33,054 bases of DNA from Deltaproteobacteria bacterium (GTDB lineage Bacteria; Desulfobacterota; Desulfuromonadia; Geobacterales; Pseudopelobacteraceae). Below are positions 1 through 9,000 of this stretch, piece by piece. The notes below the pieces were generated by a model, which made no database searches, was not told the DNA's origin, and was given only the letters and a program-made list of their open reading frames with translations. A program made the translations under genes and the position numbers. Positions within the stretch are counted from its first letter, which is position 1; each line of letters starts with the position of its first letter. The stretch spans positions 1-33,054 of the forward strand of contig JACMKN010000209.1 of assembly GCA_014380135.1 (NCBI GenBank), in the 5' to 3' direction.

Positions 1-312
1 CAGCAGAATCAGGATTGAAACGGTCGGCAGGGTGTTTTTCACAAGCATCCGGGCGGGTGGCAGTGGCGGCGGCCAGTTACAGTTATTCTCTTCATAAATC
101 TGCAATTCGTTGCGGGCGCTGGTCAGATGCTGTTCCGGCACTAGCAGCTGCCAGCCTGAGCCATCCGTATCAATACAGCAGGGAATCGAACGTGAATCCA
201 GTACCAGCGCCCAGAGTTGAACCCTGCGTTTACTCAGGGCCGGTCTGCTGTCAAGGAGAACCGGTCGCCAAGCTTGCGGATCAAAGCCGTTATTTCTTTC
301 TTCAGAATTCAT
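1..312 (-). CDS. Rhomboid-family intramembrane protease, N-terminal part (runs off the left edge)
   Basis: Reverse complement opens at ATG 312 and stays open to the window edge: MNSEERNNGFDPQAWRPVLLDSRPALSKRRVQLWALVLDSRSIPC...NWPPPLPPARMLVKNTLPTVSILILL. Resembles the cytosolic N-terminus of Geobacter-type rhomboid proteins. Not in the ORF track because it is truncated. Confidence 0.55.
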   Translation of the reverse strand, partial: MNSEERNNGFDPQAWRPVLLDSRPALSKRRVQLWALVLDSRSIPCCIDTDGSGWQLLVPEQHLTSARNELQIYEENNCNWPPPLPPARMLVKNTLPTVSILILL

Positions 313-440
313 TCCGTACATTATAATCACTGATTTCCGATATTATCAGGGGTGCGTAAATAAAAGTATCTTGCCCGCCAGTCCGCTTTTGCGTAAACTT
401 CGGTTTATTGCCGGCTGATATCATACTGGGAGCTTTCTAA

Positions 441-1697
441 ATGAATATTGCTGAAAAAATTAAAAAAATTGCCATGGACGCCCGTCAGGCATCTCTGGCC
501 ATGGCCCGCCTTTCCAGCGGAACAAAAAACAGTATGCTGCTGAAGATGGCCAATGACCTGGAAGCCAGCACAGCACACCTGCTCTCCGAGAATCAAAAAG
601 ATCTTGAGGCGGGCCGTCTCAAGGGACTTTCCGATGCGATGCTGGACCGCCTGATGCTGGATCAGAAACGTATTGGTGGTATTGCCGGCGCCCTGCGTGA
701 AATTGCGGCCCTGCCGGATCCGGTGGGGGAGGTCACCAGGATGTGGAAGCGCCCCAATGATCTGATGGTCGGCAAGATGCGCATTCCGCTCGGCACGATC
801 GGTATTATCTACGAGGCACGTCCCAATGTTACCGCCGATGCCGCCGCCCTTTGTCTCAAGGCCGGCAACGCCGTGATTCTGCGGGGAGGCTCCGAGGCTA
901 TTCATTCCAATCTGGCCCTGGCGGCTGTACTGCAGGCGGTGCTGAGAGAAATGGGCATCCCGGAAGCGGCTCTTTCGCTGATTCCGTTTACCGAGCGCGA
1001 AGGGGTGCTGGAGATGCTCAAACAGGAGCAGTCCATCGATCTGATCATTCCGCGGGGGGGGGAGAGCTTGATCCGGTTTGTGGTTGAGAACTCGCGCATC
1101 CCGGTTATCAAACATTACAAGGGTGTCTGTCACGTCTTCGTGGATCAGTCGGCCGATTATGCAATGGCCGAGCGGATCATCGTCAATGCCAAAACCCAGC
1201 GCCCCGGTGTCTGCAATGCCTTGGAGACACTGTTGATTCACAAGGTTGTGGCGGCCGAGTTCATTCCCAGAATCGCTGCCGTGCTGTCCGCCCTGAAGGT
1301 GGAATTACGCGGTGACGAGGCCTTCTGCAGCCTCGCCCCGCAGGCTCTGCCGGCTGTGGAGGAAGACTGGCACGCTGAGTATCTGGAACTGATCCTGGCC
1401 TGCCGTGTCGTGGATGATATGGATGCCGCCATCGATCACATCAATCGCTACTGTTCACTGCACACCGAATCGATCATCACCAGCGATTACGGTCGGGCGC
1501 AGCGCTTCATACGCGAGGTCAACTCCTCCTGCGTGATGGTCAATGCCTCCACCCGCTTTGCCGATGGCGGCGAGCTGGGTCTGGGGGCCGAAATCGGCAT
1601 TTCCACCACCAAGCTGCACTCCTTCGGTCCGATGGGGCTGGAGGATTTGACTACCACCAAGTTCATTGTTTATGGAGATGGACAGGTGCGGGAGTAG
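441..1697 (+). CDS. proA: Gamma-glutamyl phosphate reductase (glutamate-5-semialdehyde dehydrogenase)
   Basis: 418 aa; GTIGIIYEARPNVTADAAALCLKAGNAVILRGGSEA and RPGVCNALETLLIH are characteristic of ProA. Confidence 0.97.
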   Translation: MNIAEKIKKIAMDARQASLAMARLSSGTKNSMLLKMANDLEASTAHLLSENQKDLEAGRLKGLSDAMLDRLMLDQKRIGGIAGALREIAALPDPVGEVTRMWKRPNDLMVGKMRIPLGTIGIIYEARPNVTADAAALCLKAGNAVILRGGSEAIHSNLALAAVLQAVLREMGIPEAALSLIPFTEREGVLEMLKQEQSIDLIIPRGGESLIRFVVENSRIPVIKHYKGVCHVFVDQSADYAMAERIIVNAKTQRPGVCNALETLLIHKVVAAEFIPRIAAVLSALKVELRGDEAFCSLAPQALPAVEEDWHAEYLELILACRVVDDMDAAIDHINRYCSLHTESIITSDYGRAQRFIREVNSSCVMVNASTRFADGGELGLGAEIGISTTKLHSFGPMGLEDLTTTKFIVYGDGQVRE

Positions 1698-1729
1698 AAA
1701 ATACGAAACTGCAGGATATGGAGGTAATC

Positions 1730-2032
1730 ATGCCGCATATACACCCATTATCTGAACTTAAGAGCCACTTGGACCAGATTGTGGACATTTGCCGTAAAGA
1801 CAACCAGCCAGTTTACTTGACCAGAAAAGGTCATGGAGAATTGGTGTTGATGAGCCTTGCCGGCTACGAGCAGATTCAGGCGAAGCTTAAAAGGTATGAA
1901 GAGATTGAATCGGAAATGGAGTTACTTTGTGTACGAGAGGCTGAAGCGCGTTATGCGGAGATAGAAGCGGGTAATGTAACTTGTCGCCCGCTGGAGGATT
2001 CGGTGCGGGATGCGCGCGGAAAATTGAAATGA
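1730..2032 (+). CDS. Phd/YefM-family antitoxin
   Basis: GGAGG Shine-Dalgarno before ATG 1730; MPHIHPLSELKSHLDQIVDICRKDNQPVYLTRKGHGELVLMSLAGYEQ matches the Phd/YefM pattern. Confidence 0.8.
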   Translation: MPHIHPLSELKSHLDQIVDICRKDNQPVYLTRKGHGELVLMSLAGYEQIQAKLKRYEEIESEMELLCVREAEARYAEIEAGNVTCRPLEDSVRDARGKLK

Positions 2033-2121
2033 AACGAGTGGTGCTGGCTCCGGCAGCAGAAGAAGAGATGCTTGCGGTCATGCATTTGCGACGTGAGCCA
2101 AACTATTGGCGAAAGCGTAAA
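2029..2121 (+). pseudogene. Internally deleted RelE/ParE-family toxin
   Basis: Overlaps the antitoxin stop (ATGA). Encodes only MKRVVLAPAAEEEMLAVMHLRREPNYWRKRK: a RelE/ParE-like N-terminus joined directly to a typical C-terminus (LAVMHLRREPNYWRKR). Confidence 0.65.
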
Positions 2122-2131
2122 TAGGCATCAA

Positions 2132-2192
2132 CTGGAGGTTCCGACCACCACCTAAGTTCATCGTCTATGGGGATGGGTAGGTCAGGAAGTAA
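2132..2192 (+). repeat. Diverged second copy of the proA 3' end
   Basis: ctggaggttccgaccaccacctaagttcatcgtctatggggatgggtaggtcaggaagtaa aligns with 1638-1697 (ctggaggatttgactaccaccaagttcattgtttatggagatggacaggtgcgggagtag); by hand about 47 of 60 identical plus one 1-nt insertion. Confidence 0.85.
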
Positions 2193-2209
2193 AAAACCGG
2201 ATCACATAA

Positions 2210-2256
2210 AACAAAAAAAACGCCCCGTCGGGATCATTCCGGCGGGGCGTTTTTAT
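2210..2256. terminator. Bidirectional rho-independent terminator
   Basis: CGCCCCGTCGG-gatcatt-CCGGCGGGGCG stem with an A-rich tract on the left and TTTTTATTGT on the right; sits between the displaced proA end and the convergent XRE gene. Confidence 0.85.
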
Positions 2257-2259
2257 TGT

Positions 2260-2601
2260 CTATTTATCCTGTCTGGTGGCGTTGGTGGTTATCTTGAGGA
2301 TACTTTCCTGAATGTCTTTATTGGGGATTGCCCGGTAGGAATCAAGCAGGAGTTTTTCAGAAACTGCCAAAGGTATAACATCTTGCCCCGCAATAAAAAA
2401 CTCCTGAACGGACACGGAGAGTGCCCCCGCCGCTAACTGAAGCTTTTCAGTGTTCAACATATTTTTACCGGATTCATATTTCTGTAGCTGCCCCCTTGAG
2501 ACCCCCACGAGTTCCGCCATTTTCTCCTGACTAACACCCGTCTGCTCCCGCAGTTGCTTCAACCTGAACCCTATTTCCTTGCTGGTACGAATCTTTGCCA
2601 T
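2260..2601 (-). CDS. XRE-family HTH transcriptional regulator (possible R-M controller-like protein)
   Basis: Likely start at MAKIRTSKEIGFRLKQLREQTGVSQEKMAELVGVSRGQLQKYESGKNMLN; clear HTH_3 signature; divergent from the helicase gene. Confidence 0.85.
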   Translation of the reverse strand: MAKIRTSKEIGFRLKQLREQTGVSQEKMAELVGVSRGQLQKYESGKNMLNTEKLQLAAGALSVSVQEFFIAGQDVIPLAVSEKLLLDSYRAIPNKDIQESILKITTNATRQDK

Positions 2602-2674
2602 ATACGCCTCATTTTGGGGTGGAGCATACCCCGAGGCACACGCTGGCGAAACACACCTTGAATACGCTTTAATT

Positions 2675-2704
2675 GTATACTTGAAGTATGCTATGTGGCA
2701 TATC
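2675..2704. promoter_or_regulatory. Candidate operator palindromes between the XRE regulator and the helicase gene
   Basis: GTATACTTGAAGTATGC (2675-2691, core ATACTT-G-AAGTAT perfect) overlapping TATGC-tatgtg-GCATA (2687-2702); related half-site CTTGAATACGC at 2657-2667. Confidence 0.6.
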
Positions 2705-2734
2705 TGAGATGTTTTAAGGTTCTCCGGAGGGAAT

Positions 2735-5700
2735 ATGCCTACCATCTACGACAACATTGAAAATCAGTTTCTTCGAGGCCTTTCAAATTCTCTTGAAGTT
2801 GCGACCCGTGCCGATTTCTGTGTCGGTTACTTCAATCTGCGCGGCTGGAAAGGCGTTGCCGATTACGTTGATCAGTGGCAAGGAGGCGAGGACAGCTGTT
2901 GCCGCTTGTTGATAGGGATGCAGAGGATGCCGCTGGATATGGTGAAGGCCGGTTATACCAACTCCGGCCCTGGCGTAATGGACAATGCGACAGCCAACCG
3001 CATCAAGAAGCAACTGGCACAGGAGTTTCGGGATCAATTGGTTGTCGGTGCACCGACTGATGCTGATGAAAAGGCGCTCCGCAAACTTCTGCATCAGATC
3101 AGGGATAAAAAGGTCATCGTCAAGCTGTTCCTGCAATACCAGTTACACGCCAAGCTTTATCTTGCCTTCCGCGATGACCGAATGACCCCCACCATCGGCT
3201 ACCTAGGCAGCAGCAACCTGACCCTTGCTGGTCTCAATCATCAGGGTGAATTGAATATCGACGTACTGGAGCAGGATGCCGCTCGCAAGCTGTCGGGGTG
3301 GTTTGATGAACGCTGGGAAGATCGCTGGTGTATCGACATCACAAATGAACTGATCGAGATACTGGACAGCAGTTGGGCCACGGAAAAGTTAATTCCACCT
3401 TATTACATCTATCTGAAGATTGCCTATCACCTGTCACGGGAGGCCCGTGCCGGTTTTGCCGAGTTCAAGATTCCAAGAGTTTTTCAGAAAGAGTTACTGG
3501 AGTTTCAGCAAAAAGCGGTGCTGGTGGCAGCACACTACCTCAATAAACGCGGCGGCGTCATCATCGGCGATGTTGTCGGTTTGGGCAAGACCATCACCGC
3601 AACCGCCCTGGCAAAAATATTCGAGGAAGATTATTTCCTGGAAACATTGATTATCTGCCCCAGGAACCTGGTGACCATGTGGGAGGGTTACGCTCACAAG
3701 TATCAGCTACGGGCAAAAGTCATCTCTGTGACACAAGTGCAAACGATTCTTCCCAAAGAGCGGCGCTACCGGTTGGTGGTAATTGACGAAAGCCACAACC
3801 TCAGAAATCGGGAAGGAAAGCGCTACAAATCTATCCGCGAATATCTTCAGCTGAACGAAAGCAAGGTTGTCCTGCTAACGGCGACTCCCTACAACAAAAC
3901 CTATCTTGATCTTTCAACTCAACTGGCTCTGTTTCTGGAAGAAGACACTGACTTAGGGATTAGTCCTGAGCGTTATATTGAAAGTATCGGCGGGCCGGTG
4001 CAGTTTATGGCTTTGCACCAGTGCCATGCCAGAAGCATTGCTGCTTTTGAAAAGAGCGATTTCCCTGATGACTGGCGCGAGCTGATGCGGCTGTATCTGG
4101 TACGTCGAACACGAAGCTTCATCAAGGAGCATTACGCCAAGAACGATCCTGAAAAGAACAGAAAGTATCTTGGGTTTGCTGATGGCAGCCGCTCATATTT
4201 CCCCGACCGCATACCAAAAGACGTCACCTATCATTTCGATCCAAAAGACAAAATGGACCAGTACGCAAGGCTCTATTCCAGCGAGGTGGTAGACATTATC
4301 AATACCCTCAATCTGCCGCGTTATGGACTTGAGAACTATCTGGATGGGAAAAGCACTCTGACTCCTACAAAAGAGGAGAAGGCGCTCAAAGAAAATCTCT
4401 CGCGCGCCGGTAAACGGCTGATGGGCTTTTGCAGGACAAACCTGTTCAAGCGGCTTGAGAGTAGCGGTTATGCCTTCCTGCTGTCGCTTAGTCGCCACGT
4501 GCTCAGAAATTTCCTCTATTTGCATGCAATAGAGAATGATCTTGAGTTCCCCATTGGCCCGCAACAGGGGAGTATTCTGGATGGCTTTATTGAAGATGAA
4601 GATGGTGATGGCGATACCCGCAAGGTGTATTTGGATGCAGACAGCTACCTCGCACAGGCTGCCAAGTTGTACACCTGGTTCGCGACCAGAGAGCGTGACA
4701 ATTTCGAGTGGATCAGGGCAGGACTTTTCAAGAAGACACTCAAATCAGAGCTGATGAAGGATAGCGCCGCCCTTCTGAAGATCATCAACATGGTGAAGGA
4801 GTGGCGCCCGGCAGACGACCGCCAGTTGAATGCGTTTTACGATCTCTGCACTAAGGCCCACCCCAAGGAAAAGGTGCTCATCTTTACACAGTTTGCTGAT
4901 ACCGCCCGCTACCTGGCAGAAGAGCTGGAAAAACGGGGAATGACCCAGATCGAAGGTGTCACGGGTGGCACTGATGATCCCACGGACAACGCCCGCCGCT
5001 TCAGCCCCATCAGCAACGGCGCGAAAGGGGTGCAGAATGAAATCAGGGTGCTGGTCAGCACCGATGTATTAAGCGAAGGGCAGAACCTCCAAGATGCCCA
5101 TATCGTGCTGAACTACGACCTTCCGTGGGCCATCATCCGCCTGATTCAACGTGCCGGTCGTGTGGACAGGATCGGCCAGAAATCAGATCAAATTCTCTGC
5201 TATTCGTTTCTGCCGGAAGAGGGTCTGGAAAATATCATCAACCTGCGGGGCAGGCTTTCGCGCCGCATCGGTGAGAATGCCGAGGTTGTCGGAGCCGATG
5301 AAACCTTTTTTGACGGCGACCCGATCAACATCAGGGATATGTACAACGAGAAATCCGGCATCCTGGATGAAGGGGACGAGGGCGAGGTTGATCTCGCCTC
5401 TTACGCCTGGCAGATATGGAAAAACGCCACCGATGCCGACCGGAGCCTGTTGAAGACCATACCAGAACTTGCCAATTCCATCTATGGCACTAAGTCAATT
5501 CCAGCAGCCATTGCCGATAAACAGGGCGTCATCGTCTACAGCCGCACGGCTGAGGATAATGACTTCCTGGCCTGGCTGAATGAGCAGGGCGATGTTATCA
5601 CCCAATCGCAAAAGACCATCCTCGACGCTGCCGCTTGCTCCCACGATACACCGCCACTCCATCGGCTTGAACATCATCATGGTCTGGTAGCCAAAGGGCT

Positions 5701-5908
5701 TGACTTGATTAAGGATACCGAGTCATCGGCGACCGGCACGCTGGGCAAAAAGTCAAGCGTCCGTTATCGCGTTTTCATGCACCTTGATCGTTATATCAAG
5801 GCCAATGAAGGGACTCTGTTTGTCACCAGCGAGCTGAAACGTGCTGTTGATGACATCTTCAAGTTTCCATTGAAGAGTTTGCCCGCGAGACTATCGGCCG
5901 CCAGCTGA
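2735..5908 (+). CDS. PLD-like nuclease domain fused to SNF2/SF2 helicase (candidate restriction/defense effector); frameshifted near its 3' end
   Basis: PLD motif HAKLYL...GSSNLTLAG; helicase motifs GDVVGLGKT, DESH, TATP, LVSTDVLSEGQNLQ, QRAGRVDRIGQ. Confidence 0.9.
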   Translation: MPTIYDNIENQFLRGLSNSLEVATRADFCVGYFNLRGWKGVADYVDQWQGGEDSCCRLLIGMQRMPLDMVKAGYTNSGPGVMDNATANRIKKQLAQEFRDQLVVGAPTDADEKALRKLLHQIRDKKVIVKLFLQYQLHAKLYLAFRDDRMTPTIGYLGSSNLTLAGLNHQGELNIDVLEQDAARKLSGWFDERWEDRWCIDITNELIEILDSSWATEKLIPPYYIYLKIAYHLSREARAGFAEFKIPRVFQKELLEFQQKAVLVAAHYLNKRGGVIIGDVVGLGKTITATALAKIFEEDYFLETLIICPRNLVTMWEGYAHKYQLRAKVISVTQVQTILPKERRYRLVVIDESHNLRNREGKRYKSIREYLQLNESKVVLLTATPYNKTYLDLSTQLALFLEEDTDLGISPERYIESIGGPVQFMALHQCHARSIAAFEKSDFPDDWRELMRLYLVRRTRSFIKEHYAKNDPEKNRKYLGFADGSRSYFPDRIPKDVTYHFDPKDKMDQYARLYSSEVVDIINTLNLPRYGLENYLDGKSTLTPTKEEKALKENLSRAGKRLMGFCRTNLFKRLESSGYAFLLSLSRHVLRNFLYLHAIENDLEFPIGPQQGSILDGFIEDEDGDGDTRKVYLDADSYLAQAAKLYTWFATRERDNFEWIRAGLFKKTLKSELMKDSAALLKIINMVKEWRPADDRQLNAFYDLCTKAHPKEKVLIFTQFADTARYLAEELEKRGMTQIEGVTGGTDDPTDNARRFSPISNGAKGVQNEIRVLVSTDVLSEGQNLQDAHIVLNYDLPWAIIRLIQRAGRVDRIGQKSDQILCYSFLPEEGLENIINLRGRLSRRIGENAEVVGADETFFDGDPINIRDMYNEKSGILDEGDEGEVDLASYAWQIWKNATDADRSLLKTIPELANSIYGTKSIPAAIADKQGVIVYSRTAEDNDFLAWLNEQGDVITQSQKTILDAAACSHDTPPLHRLEHHHGLVAKGLDLIKDTESSATGTLGKKSSVRYRVFMHLDRYIKANEGTLFVTSELKRAVDDIFKFPLKSLPARLSAAS

Positions 5909-6054
5909 AAACCGGCGTGTCTGATGAAGGGCTGGCCAACCTGGTTATTTCCCTGCGGGATGATGACAAGCTCTGCATTGTCGAAGAAGAGCAATTTCAT
6001 AATCGTGAACCACAGATCATTTGCTCTATGGGGCTTGTCAATTCGGAGGGGTAA
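5866..6054 (+). other. Out-of-frame C-terminal extension of the PLD-SNF2 helicase
   Basis: The other frame reads (P)IEEFARETIGRQLKTGVSDEGLANLVISLRDDDKLCIVEEEQFHNREPQIICSMGLVNSEG* and its stop abuts the methyltransferase ATG at 6055. Confidence 0.7.
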
Positions 6055-9000
6055 ATGTCGATCAAGAAATCAGTCTTTTCAAAGCTGATAAAGAACTTCC
6101 AGCTACGGGAACTGTTCAACCAGCTCGGCTGGAACCATACCACCAAGAAAGAACCGGTGGCGGTGGATAGTCAAGTCTATCAGCTTGAGGCAATTGCCGA
6201 AAAGAGCGCCTTTTTTGTGTTTGTCTGTGAGACAAGCGGCAAAGTGCCGGACTATGCCACCCGCAAGAAGATTGATTCCGCCATCACCAAGCTCTATCAC
6301 CAACACCTGATCATCTACACCAACAGCGGTAAGCGGCAACAGGTCTGGCAGTTGGTGGTAAAGGAGCTGGACAAACCGGCGGTTGTTCGAGAAACACCAT
6401 ACTTTTCTACTCAGGAACCGGAGCTGCTGCTTCAGAAGCTCCAGCACCTGTTTTTCACCATAGATGAAGAGGACAACATCACAATTGCCGATGTTACCGG
6501 TCGGATAGGTGGAGCGTTTAATACAAATGCCGAGAAGGTCACCAAAAAATTCTATGAGGGCTTCAAGAAAGAGCACACGGCATTTCTCAGCTTCATAAAG
6601 GGCATAACCGAGTCGCAGGATAAGGACTGGTATGCCTCGCTCATGCTCAACAGGCTGATGTTCATCTACTTCATCCAGAAAAAGGGCTTTCTCAATAACG
6701 ACAAGTTTTATCTGAAGACCAAGCTGGCTGAGACACAATCACGCAAAGGGAAGGACAATTTCTATTCATTTTATCGCAACTTCCTGCTGGTGCTGTTCCA
6801 TCAGGGGCTGGGATCGCCTGACAACAAGAAGCTTGAAAACGAGCTTGGCAAGGTGCCTTACCTGAACGGCGGCCTGTTTGATGTTCACGAACTGGAGACT
6901 ACCTATACCACTATCCAGATAGAGGACAAGGCATTCGAGCGGATATTCAGCTTTTTCGACGAGTACGAATGGCACTTGGACACCCGCCAGAAGGCCACGG
7001 GCAAAGAGATCAATCCTGATGTCATCGGTTACATCTTCGAAAAGTACATCAATGACCGCGCCGCTATGGGTGCCTATTACACCAAAGAGGATATTACCGA
7101 CTACATCGGCAAGAACTGCATCATTCCCTTCCTGTTTGATGAACTGAAGCGGCACTACCCGGCAGCTCTGAACAAGGGCAGCGATGTGTGGAAACTGTTG
7201 CAGCTGCACACCAGCGATTACATCTATCCGGCCATACAGCATGGTGTTGAGCTTGAACTGCCGGCAGAGATTGCTAAAGGACTTGGCGACGTCAGCCAGC
7301 GGGGAGAATGGAACAAACCGGCACCTACTGAAACTGGTTACGCCCTGCCGACAGAAATCTGGCGTGAGGTGGTTGAGCGGCGCAGACGCTATGCCGAGGT
7401 AAAGGGGAAGATTGAAGCGGGCGAGATTCACGAGATCAACGACCTGATCACCTACAATCTCAACATTACCAAGTTTGCCATTGATGTCATCCAGAACAGA
7501 GCCGATCCCGAGCTGATCCGTCATTTCTACAAGGCGCTGGAGAAAATTACTGTACTCGACCCCACTTGTGGTTCCGGTGCATTCCTGTTTGCCGCCATGA
7601 ATATCCTGGAGCCGCTATACGAAGCCTGTATTGGCCGCATGCATGCTTTTGTCGATGAGGGTGGCACTGGCAAATTCAAGATTTTCGATGAAGTCCTGAA
7701 ACGGGTGGATGCACCGGAACACCCCAATCTCCAGTATTTCATTTTCAAAACAATCATTCTCAATAACCTCTTTGGCGTGGACATCATGCACGAGGCCATC
7801 GAGATTGCCAAACTGCGTCTGTTCCTCAAGCTGGTTGCTACGGTGGATGTGGACTACAAGAAGTCGAATATGGGACTGGAGCCGCTGCCGGATATTGACT
7901 TCAACATTCGCTCTGGCAATTCGCTGGTCGGTTTTGTGTCGATTGACGAGGTGAAGAAGGCGGTTGAAGGGCAATTAGGCTTTCACGACAAGGACATTGC
8001 CAGTATCGAAGAAGGCGCTGATTACGTGAAGCGGGCATTTTCAGCTTTTCGCGAGGCACAGATTGAAAATGACACCACGAAGAAAGGTGCCAAGAAGGAG
8101 CTGGCCGACCGGTTGCACAAGCTGAATAACCGGCTTGATGTGTACCTGGGCAAGCTGTATGGCAAAGATCCAAAGAAGGTTTCCGATTACAAGGCTTGGC
8201 ATGATTCACACCAGCCGTTTCACTGGTTTGCCGAATTTTACGAGATCATCCATGACCGTGGTGGGTTTGATGTGATTATTGGGAATCCTCCATACCTTGA
8301 ACAACGCGAGGTTAAATACAGTGTGAAAGGATTCGTTACCGCTGAATCGGGTGCGATTCATTCAATGTGTGTTGAAAGAAGTTTTAACGTCACAAGCAAG
8401 TACGCTTCCATAAGTATGATTGTTCCATTGGCACTTGTATCAACCCAAAGAATGTTGAGTACCCAAAATGTCATCGAATCCACCAGCTGTGCTTGGTATT
8501 CAAATTTTTCCTGGAGACCAGGAAAGTTGTTTGACACAGTAAATAGAGCTTTGACAATATTTATTTCAAGAAAAACAGATAGTAATCGGGTGTTCTCAAC
8601 AAATTATAAAAAGTGGAACGCTCATAGCCGTGATGAATTGATGAATCAAATTAGTTATTGTGAAATCCCTCATGATCGCCATACCTCTTGGCGGCCTAAA
8701 ATAGGAAATAAGACAGAAATAAAAATACTTGAGAAACTATTAAAAACTGGTTCAAGTATAGGTAAATTCTACGGTAAATCGGATAATAGGGTTTATTATA
8801 GAACTACAGGAGGATTGTATTGGAAAATATTTACTGATTTTGCCCCAAAATTCGTGTTGAACGGGAAAAAAGGGCATTCTTCAAGAGAAACCTGGTTTAC
8901 GCTTGGCACAAAATCTCATATCAAGTCAGCCGTTGCCGTGCTTTCAAGCGATTTATTTTGGTGGTGGTATACAGTGACTTCAAATTTAAGAGACTTAAAT

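Noticed and set aside
15-326. 103-aa plus-strand ORF at the left edge
   Set aside because: The minus-strand partial rhomboid-like frame fits far better
405-1241. 278-aa minus-strand ORF over proA
   Set aside because: Antisense shadow; proA is unambiguous on the plus strand
1698-2192. Insertion sequence or integrase at the proA scar
   Set aside because: No transposase or recombinase ORF and no obvious terminal inverted repeats in the interval
5860-5875. Programmed -1 ribosomal frameshift site
   Set aside because: No canonical slippery heptamer or obvious downstream pseudoknot; treated as mutation or sequence error
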